DNA from: Hirudinaria manillensis
Taxonomy: Eukaryota; Annelida; Clitellata; Hirudinida; Hirudinidae
Reading direction: 5' to 3'
DNA length: 64,000 nucleotides
Assembly (NCBI GenBank): GCA_034509925.1
Contig: CM067526.1
Location: forward strand, 7,616,744-7,680,743
Below are positions 60,401 to 64,000 of the stretch, in pieces; positions within the stretch are counted from its first letter, which is position 1, and the number at the start of each line of letters is the position of its first letter. The notes under the pieces were generated by a model that had not been told where the DNA came from, searched no databases, and saw only the letters and a list, made by a program, of their open reading frames with translations. Made by a program: the position numbers and the translations under genes.

Positions 60401-62955
60401 CAGCAAACTAGCAAATGACGGCATGGAAAAGCAGCATAGACTTCAATCGAATGAGATTCGCATCCACATCTAAGTAAGGATTTCAGTCGGCAGAAACTAC
60501 GCATTTCGATGGACCATCATAACTCTTTGTATTCTTCCGCATGATTTAGATGCTCGCGACAGTCGAAACAAGCGTACATAAGTGGGCAAACAAAGGCATA
60601 TCGATTCAAGGGAATGCACCAAAGCACAGGCGAAATGTTGGACGAGAGGCTACAACGTCGAAAAGCGGTCGTTTTCCTTCGACGTTTCACTTAGCGAGTG
60701 GCACGACGAAGGCACTCTGAGCGAGTTTCCAACAACAGCGAACAACACGCGATTACGAACCGCACCGCAGAGGAAGCTCGGTACGTGGAAAAGGAGTTTC
60801 TCGCTCCAAGGTTTGGATGAGGTGGAAGACATGCAACTGCTCTCGCGGAGAACATCGCAACGAGGGGCAGTACGATGCAAGACCAAAACTCCCGAGATAG
60901 CCCGAGACCATGACCATCGCCGTGCAAGTTGCCTGAAGGGCACAATTAGCCCGACTCGAGAAGTTTCGAGGATGTGCACAGAAAGAAGACACGTCCTTGC
61001 ATGTAGAGAAGGCCTGTGAAGTGTTAATAATTCATGCCTGCATTTGCCCATTAGACGGAGTTTTAAAAAGCCAGATCAATGGCAGGACCATCTCTTGCAA
61101 TTAGTTCTTTTGTGTTCTTCTCGATCTTCTGCACGACGCTTCCTCAACGTGACTTAATGACCAACCATCTCTTACCACCTCCAACCACCTTCAATCGCCA
61201 ACCTCCCATGCAGTTCTTACATCAATATCATGTTACGTCAACGCAAGATGGCAAGCTCGGCATGCAAAGTCCTCTGCAAATCTCATTAAGTAAACAGCAG
61301 TTTTCACGACTTGCAGCAGCAAAGTAATGCGATGAAGGAGAAGAAATAGGACGCAAATTGCCGGTTTCCACGAGCCTTTCCAAGAGGGCTTAATAATTCC
61401 AGCCAGCACTTTTAAATTATCCTAAGACTCGAGCAGGAAATAAGCAACTAGGAAACGAAGTAGCAAGAAAATTACTGACCAGCTACGTTGCAAAATAAAA
61501 AGCAGAACAGCATTCAAAGATTTGTTTGTTGGTCTTTTGGATGCACACTCGATACTTACAAAATATTATGTGCGAAAAGGGAGCTTAAACATGCCCAGCA
61601 AGATGAACTGGAAGGCTGAAACAAGACACCATGAAACTCCAGGTGGCAACTAGAAAGATCAAACAGATTTCCATTTCTGCCACATCATCCTCCCATATCA
61701 AAAAGATTCCCATCAACTTTGCCTACCCATAAAATAATGCAACACAGCAAATACAGCCAAAAAAATAATACAAATATGTTTAGAGATATCTTGTTATGAA
61801 ATGTAATTCCTAAAGCACTGATCCTACAAAACAGCAGCTGATGCCATGACAGAGCATAAAACTCAAAAAAGATGACACATGGTCAGCATCTGGAGTTGGC
61901 AATCTCATCAAGAGAGAATCAAGCAGGCAGAAAATCTCACCTCCAAGGAAGAGAAGCATGGAAATGAAAGATTGAAACTTCATCATCAAAGTGCCAAAAT
62001 CAGTGGAACATGCAGTTAGTACATGCATGTAATTGGACAAAGTAATTTATAGTTTAGGGAGTAGAAATTCAAAAGCTTCTGGTCAATCACAAGAGCCCCA
62101 TAAACAATTGTTTAAAAATTTTAAATAAATAAATAATTCCATAAAATTTCAAATCAAATACTAATTTTCCACTCAGTTTCAAGCACACAACCAAACAGAG
62201 TTCATCATTCATTAAGATTTCAGCACATTTCTTCTCCTTACTGAAATGACAAACTGTTCTTCATGGATCCATTACACAATGAGCATCAAAATTAAGCAAA
62301 CTTTCTAAGAAAAAAAAAACATCCTTCTTCTATCAAAAAAGCATGATAAATTAAATAAAAATCTACAAAATTATCAAAATGGAAATAGATGGAGGACATG
62401 GTGGATGAATCCCCATTGGAATGCAATCTGCATCTTCTCTACAGAAGCCTTTCTCAAAAAATGCTAGAGAATTATTCAATGCACGAGGAGCTGTAACATC
62501 ACAGAACACGAACTGACACCCAAGCAACAACCATATATTATTTGCTAGAATTATTTGCACATGCTTTCAGAGCGCTTTTTAGGACCCCAGAACGCAAATC
62601 CTTTGAAGACATAGAACAATAAATATGCCTTCGCAGTTCGTGAGCAACACGAACATAACACGATAAAACCAAATGTATTTTGAAACGAGACCTGACCCCC
62701 ATCAAGGAAGGATCAATTTCATGGCCACATTTGCATTCTCCATTGCCGCTCACTCGTTTATAAATTGCACTAAGATTTCATAGGCACACAGCATTCCCGC
62801 TAAGAAACGTGAACAGTGAAAATAAACTATTTGCAAAAATAAACCAGTGTCAAATCCTTTACTTCCACCCGGAAGAAGGAAACGGAGTGCACTTTGAATG
62901 TTTTCAATTATTTCCAGTTAACTAACCCCGGGCGGAGAGAGATAAATAAGGCATC

Positions 62956-62988
<33 letters not shown>

Positions 62989-64000
62989 ATCAGCTAGTTC
63001 CATGGTTAATGAAAGCACATTCGATTCGACACCGTAGAATTCTCAAACAGCATTTGCAAACAACATCATCGGCAACGAGAGAAACATCGTGTCATATTAG
63101 GACGAGAATTTCCGAAGCTTATATCTTCGCAACGCAAGACGAACACGCATTCGTTCGCCTGCACGGACGAACGTGATGCACCTTCGCCGGACTACTTTTT
63201 TCGCGGAATAAATTCAACAACCAACCTGAATTCAACCTGACGATTGATGAATTTTATTCTGAAAGTCTCTCCGATCGAGTATCCAAAAAAACAACAAAAC
63301 ACGTCCACTCGGAATCGCGGAAGGAAAGGAAAACGAAAGAGCGGTGACGAATGCAAATATTCAAGAAGTCGATTATTTAACTGGGGGAGGCGAACCGACC
63401 AATGGCAATTGGTTATCGACCATAAACAAGCAGGAAGAGATAACGACCGACTGGGGAGAGGGCTCCGAGAAGCAGGAAAGAGATGATGGCGGACCGAGGA
63501 AGGGTAGTCGGGACCACGAGAACCGAACTCATGAAAAGCAATCGCTGCAAACAACACAACAAGCGAATCTCCTTCTACACTTCCGGAAACCAAACAACAA
63601 ACTTAATGCTCATTGGTCGCTTCGAGAGCGGATCAGCTGCGATAGGCCGAGCTTAATTTGGCGGCCCCGCGTCACTCGAGAGGGGATCGAGTGAGCGAGT
63701 CGATGACGCGAACACGTGCAAACATCGTGCAAGGGTTGCATAAACGAGGAGAAATCCCCAATAAACGTCCATTGCGAAACGAAAGATGGGATCACTCACA
63801 AATTCATTCGCTTTTGAGAGACCTCTTGACCCTCCAATGGAGCCTCCAATCTTTTTTAGCGACGTCTCGTTGAATAAGATCGACTAACTTCGATGCGAGT
63901 CAAAGCTAAAAGAGGCGAGAAATGTTTTTTTTTGAGCACAACATTGACACGACGAGAAAAAGAAAGCAAGCCAGAAAAGGGAGATCGTGCAGCAAGCGAA
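57445..64000. other. 6.5 kb without recognisable genes; likely 5' region of polyhomeotic
   Basis: No family match in any open frame. From about 58.2 kb the base composition shifts: fewer T runs and more purine-rich, CpG-containing sequence, strongest in 63.05-64.0 kb. Since the first polyhomeotic coding exon begins at a 3' splice site, one or more leader exons and the promoter should lie here on the minus strand, perhaps near 63-64 kb, but I could not fix a leader exon or transcription start. Minor simple repeats: (GGAT)n near 60068-60085 and (GTA)n near 62957-62988. Confidence 0.35.

Noticed and set aside
60582-61051. Overlapping plus and minus frames of 133-145 codons
   Set aside because: Both strands are open only because this segment is GC-richer; neither has recognisable domains or splice-consistent neighbours.

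Overview
This window is animal nuclear DNA. It is AT-rich, the genes are intron-rich with short introns, and the products are metazoan families (CYP4 P450s, tweety, ASPP, polyhomeotic). It is not prokaryotic: no operons, RNA operons or CRISPR arrays were seen. Introns are mostly 50-1000 nt, and a Helitron remnant carries a PIF1-type helicase piece. That points to an invertebrate. The CYP4 proteins look as much like vertebrate CYP4F/4V as insect CYP4, so I do not name a phylum. Gene models were spliced by hand from GT-AG signals, phase continuity and family similarity. All eight protein families recognised give complete in-frame models.

Layout. (1) 0.5-17.5 kb: three intact CYP4-family P450 paralogs, two on the minus strand (481-4108; 5408-10421) and one on the plus strand (13406-17519). 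Each has 12 coding exons with the same intron phases and a TATA-like box about 55 nt before the ATG. A degraded Helitron-like element sits in intron 1 of the middle copy. (2) 17.5-19.5 kb: gene-free, with blocks of GGCCCG-type repeats. (3) 19.5-27.5 kb: mitochondrial ribosomal protein L16 (minus) diverging from a tweety-family anion channel gene (plus, 16 exons including a 36-nt in-frame cassette). (4) 30.0-35.8 kb: ASPP family (ubiquitin-like N-terminus, coiled coil, RVxF, ankyrins, SH3). (5) 37.0-39.1 kb: CHMP6/Vps20. (6) 40.1-42.6 kb: SGF29, converging on (7) 43.3-47.2 kb: CCDC96-like ciliary coiled-coil protein (minus). (8) 48.0-57.0 kb: polyhomeotic (minus; FCS zinc finger plus SAM). (9) 57.06-57.43 kb: about 94 copies of a tetranucleotide. 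(10) 57.4-64 kb: no recognisable coding sequence; probably the 5' part of polyhomeotic (leader introns, promoter).

The genes do not form one pathway. Two encode chromatin factors (SGF29 of SAGA/ATAC; polyhomeotic of PRC1). The others serve membrane remodelling (CHMP6), p53/PP1 regulation (ASPP), anion transport (tweety), mitochondrial translation (MRPL16), cilia (CCDC96) and lipid or xenobiotic oxidation (P450s). The most unusual observations are splicing-related: a long (GAGT)n array, made of tandem GTGAGT donor-consensus hexamers, just upstream of the first coding exon of polyhomeotic; a 23-bp tandem repeat overlapping another polyhomeotic splice donor; a GC-AG intron and a cassette exon in tweety; and a 60-nt intron without stops at the catalytic motif of one P450, which has also lost its I-helix threonine.
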